64,000 bases of DNA from the NCBI RefSeq assembly GCF_009362785.1, contig NZ_WHNQ01000016.1:106946-170945 (forward strand), written 5' to 3'. The notes under the pieces were generated by a model, which saw nothing but the letters and a program-made list of their open reading frames with translations, was not told the DNA's origin and made no database searches. How positions within the stretch are numbered: position 1 is the first letter of the stretch; each line of letters opens with the position of its first letter. The position numbers were made by a program, and so were the translations under genes. Below are positions 62,511 to 64,000 of this stretch, in pieces. The stretch is from Paraburkholderia atlantica. Lineage in GTDB: Bacteria > Pseudomonadota > Gammaproteobacteria > Burkholderiales > Burkholderiaceae.

Positions 62511-64000
62511 CTACTTGCGTCTGTCACTGGCAAAAGCCTCCCCGATCTGTCGTGCCCGCTTCACCTCATCACTGTGCAGATAGATCGACGTCGTCGACAC
62601 AGACGCGTGCTGCAGATTGTCCCGCACGGTCGTCAGTTCAGCGCCGCGCCCGAGCGCATGGGTCGCGTGCGTGTGGCGCATCCAGTGCGGACTCGCGCGC
62701 CGCAGCTTCTCCGCAAGCGGCGGATGATCGCCTTCGATAGCCTGCGCGGCGAGCAGGAAGAAGCGTCTGAGCACACCCCAGAGACGCGCGCTGCTGATCG
62801 CCGCGACGCTCTCCGCCTCGAGCCTGCCGATGATCGGCGTTTCCGGCCGCCAGCGAGCCGGTGCGATCGGCAGCTTGCGTTCGGCCAGGTACCGCGCGAG
62901 TGCCTCCCACGCGAGTGGCGGCAACGCGACGCGCGCCAGCTTCTTTCCCTTGCCGGTCACGCGCAGCCAGTGATCGCCGCGCGCATCGGTCTCGACGTGT
63001 CCGAGCGTCGCGCCGACCAGCTCGCTCGCCCGCAGCCCCGTCGCGTAGCCGAAGTCCAGTAGGAAGCGCAGCCTGTGTGCGGCCGGGGCTGACCAGCCAT
63101 ACGACCACTCGAGTCCATCGGCGCTCGTGCGCACGAGCGCCCATTCGCCCTCGGTGAAAGCGTGGGACGTGTCCAGCACGTTGGCGCCGCTGGCCTCCCG
63201 CACCTTCACGCCGGCGAACGGATTGGCAAGCACGTAGCGCTGCTCGATCAGCCAACGGAACAGCGCGCCCAGAATCGACAACGCGTGCGCGACCGAGCGG
63301 GCCGACAGGCTGCCGTTGAAGGGACGCCAGTCCGGTGACGTGCGCGGCCGCACCGGGCCCACCCAGCGGGCGCGCGGCGACGGGTGGCGCAGGAACGCGC
63401 GATACGCGATCGCATCTTCCGTCGTGAGCGAGGACAGTGCCCGGCCGCGCTCGACGATCGCCCACAGGATCAGTCGCTCGGCCTCCTTGCGGTAGGTGCG
63501 CTGCGTGGCGGGGGATTCGTGCAGGGCAAGCCAGGTCTGCACCGCTTCATAGTCGTTGCCGGCGTCGAGCGCGCAGGTGGCCTTCGGCGCCCGAAATGTC
63601 CCCTGGGAGCCGTCAACTTCATGCGGTATCTGCAGCGATTCCCACGGCACGAGTTCGGCGCGGCGGCTCGCGAGCAGGAGCACCCGCGCCTTTTCCGTGA
63701 GAGCGGGCCAGGCCGCGAAGAATGTCTCGATGGCGCGGGCGCTGGCGACGCCGAGGCCGGGCACCGCTTTCCACCACTGGCGGCGACGCGGGATGCGCAC
63801 GGTCAGATCGGCGAGCGTGCGGATGCCGTCGGCGTGCAGCACACGCACGGCCCGCGGGGCGAGCCACTGCGCGACGTCGTCGGTGATCTGTGGTTCTGGC
63901 GGGCGAGCTGTGCGCAGCGCTTCGATCGCGTGCGCGACTGCCTTGGCGTGCCGGGCGCGATCTTCCGCGGGATGATCGAGGAGGGCGGCCAGATCGTCAC
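62511..64000 (-). CDS. Tyrosine recombinase/integrase (5' end outside window)
   Basis: The frame stays open to base 63998, so at least 496 residues; internal GTG starts are not used. N-terminal SAM-like DNA-binding part (TWLALHESPATQRTYRKEAE), catalytic domain with Arg in YATGLRASELVGA, HxxR in HWMRHTHATH and Tyr in STTSIYLHSDEV. An integrase of large accessory elements. It marks the right part of the window as mobile DNA. Confidence 0.92.
   Translation of the reverse strand, partial: DDLAALLDHPAEDRARHAKAVAHAIEALRTARPPEPQITDDVAQWLAPRAVRVLHADGIRTLADLTVRIPRRRQWWKAVPGLGVASARAIETFFAAWPALTEKARVLLLASRRAELVPWESLQIPHEVDGSQGTFRAPKATCALDAGNDYEAVQTWLALHESPATQRTYRKEAERLILWAIVERGRALSSLTTEDAIAYRAFLRHPSPRARWVGPVRPRTSPDWRPFNGSLSARSVAHALSILGALFRWLIEQRYVLANPFAGVKVREASGANVLDTSHAFTEGEWALVRTSADGLEWSYGWSAPAAHRLRFLLDFGYATGLRASELVGATLGHVETDARGDHWLRVTGKGKKLARVALPPLAWEALARYLAERKLPIAPARWRPETPIIGRLEAESVAAISSARLWGVLRRFFLLAAQAIEGDHPPLAEKLRRASPHWMRHTHATHALGRGAELTTVRDNLQHASVSTTSIYLHSDEVKRARQIGEAFASDRRK

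Noticed and set aside
1..64000. CRISPR arrays, rRNA or tRNA genes
   Set aside because: Reading both strands showed no regularly spaced repeats, no tRNA-like cloverleaf text and no rRNA core sequence.

Overview
The window is high-GC DNA of Burkholderiaceae type, most likely Paraburkholderia, Caballeronia or Burkholderia. Signs of this are DUF4148 proteins, QseBC-like two-component pairs, the arcABC order, and many small proteins typical of that family. No rRNA, tRNA or CRISPR array was seen. Nearly all of 1-52 kb resembles the low-oxygen-activated (lxa) locus described in Burkholderia cenocepacia. It combines universal stress proteins (USPs), Hsp20, BON and CBS proteins, DnaJ/CbpM, c- and b-type cytochromes, fermentative enzymes and many unrecognised small genes. 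In content it also recalls the mycobacterial DosR dormancy regulon (USPs, Hsp20, a CBS protein, PfkB).

Layout. 0-6.4 kb: end of an ornithine/arginine/lysine decarboxylase, an antiporter fused to a solute-binding domain, then arcABC (arginine to citrulline to ornithine plus ATP). 6.5-9.5 kb: outer-membrane channel, DUF2254 protein, monohaem cytochrome c. 9.7-12.3 kb: acs-satP (acetate). 12.7-22.7 kb: stress block with an HPF/RaiA-like factor, Hsp20, a group II intron remnant, a stand-alone CheB-type esterase, CBS-BON, two triple-BON proteins, a USP and cbpA-cbpM. 22.8-28 kb: pseudogenes and a three-gene phosphorelay. 28-32 kb: small protein, ppsA, pfkB. 32-40 kb: membrane proteins, BI-1, tandem USP, ChaB, lipocalin. 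40-42 kb: decayed genes (DsrE, phnD) and cytochrome b561. 42-47.5 kb: CreA, a membrane protein, a P-type ATPase fused to hemerythrin, and a second tandem USP. 47.5-51.3 kb: SHP-like/DHC/cytochrome b genes with qseBC-like genes. 51.5-58 kb: Met-rich secreted protein, PAP2 phosphatase, a second QseBC-like pair with DUF4148, FHA debris. 58-64 kb: Csp-like copper-storage protein, sugar dehydrogenase, CcdAB, SET and DUF1488 remnants, and a tyrosine recombinase running off the right edge. This last part looks like accessory DNA.

The unifying signal is about 25 copies of a 14-bp FNR/ANR-type operator (TTGAY-N4-RTCAA) between 6.4 and 51.4 kb. In most of them the operator centre lies about 31 bp upstream of the centre of a -10-like hexamer, on the strand of the next gene, which is class II FNR promoter geometry. 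Most transcription units therefore look like one oxygen-responsive regulon. No FNR-family regulator gene is in the window.

The locus is also scarred. It holds a duplicated cytochrome module in which opposite members decayed, several genes with in-frame stops, truncated flavodoxin, DsrE and CBS/kinase pieces, and an intron remnant lying directly behind the hsp20 terminator.
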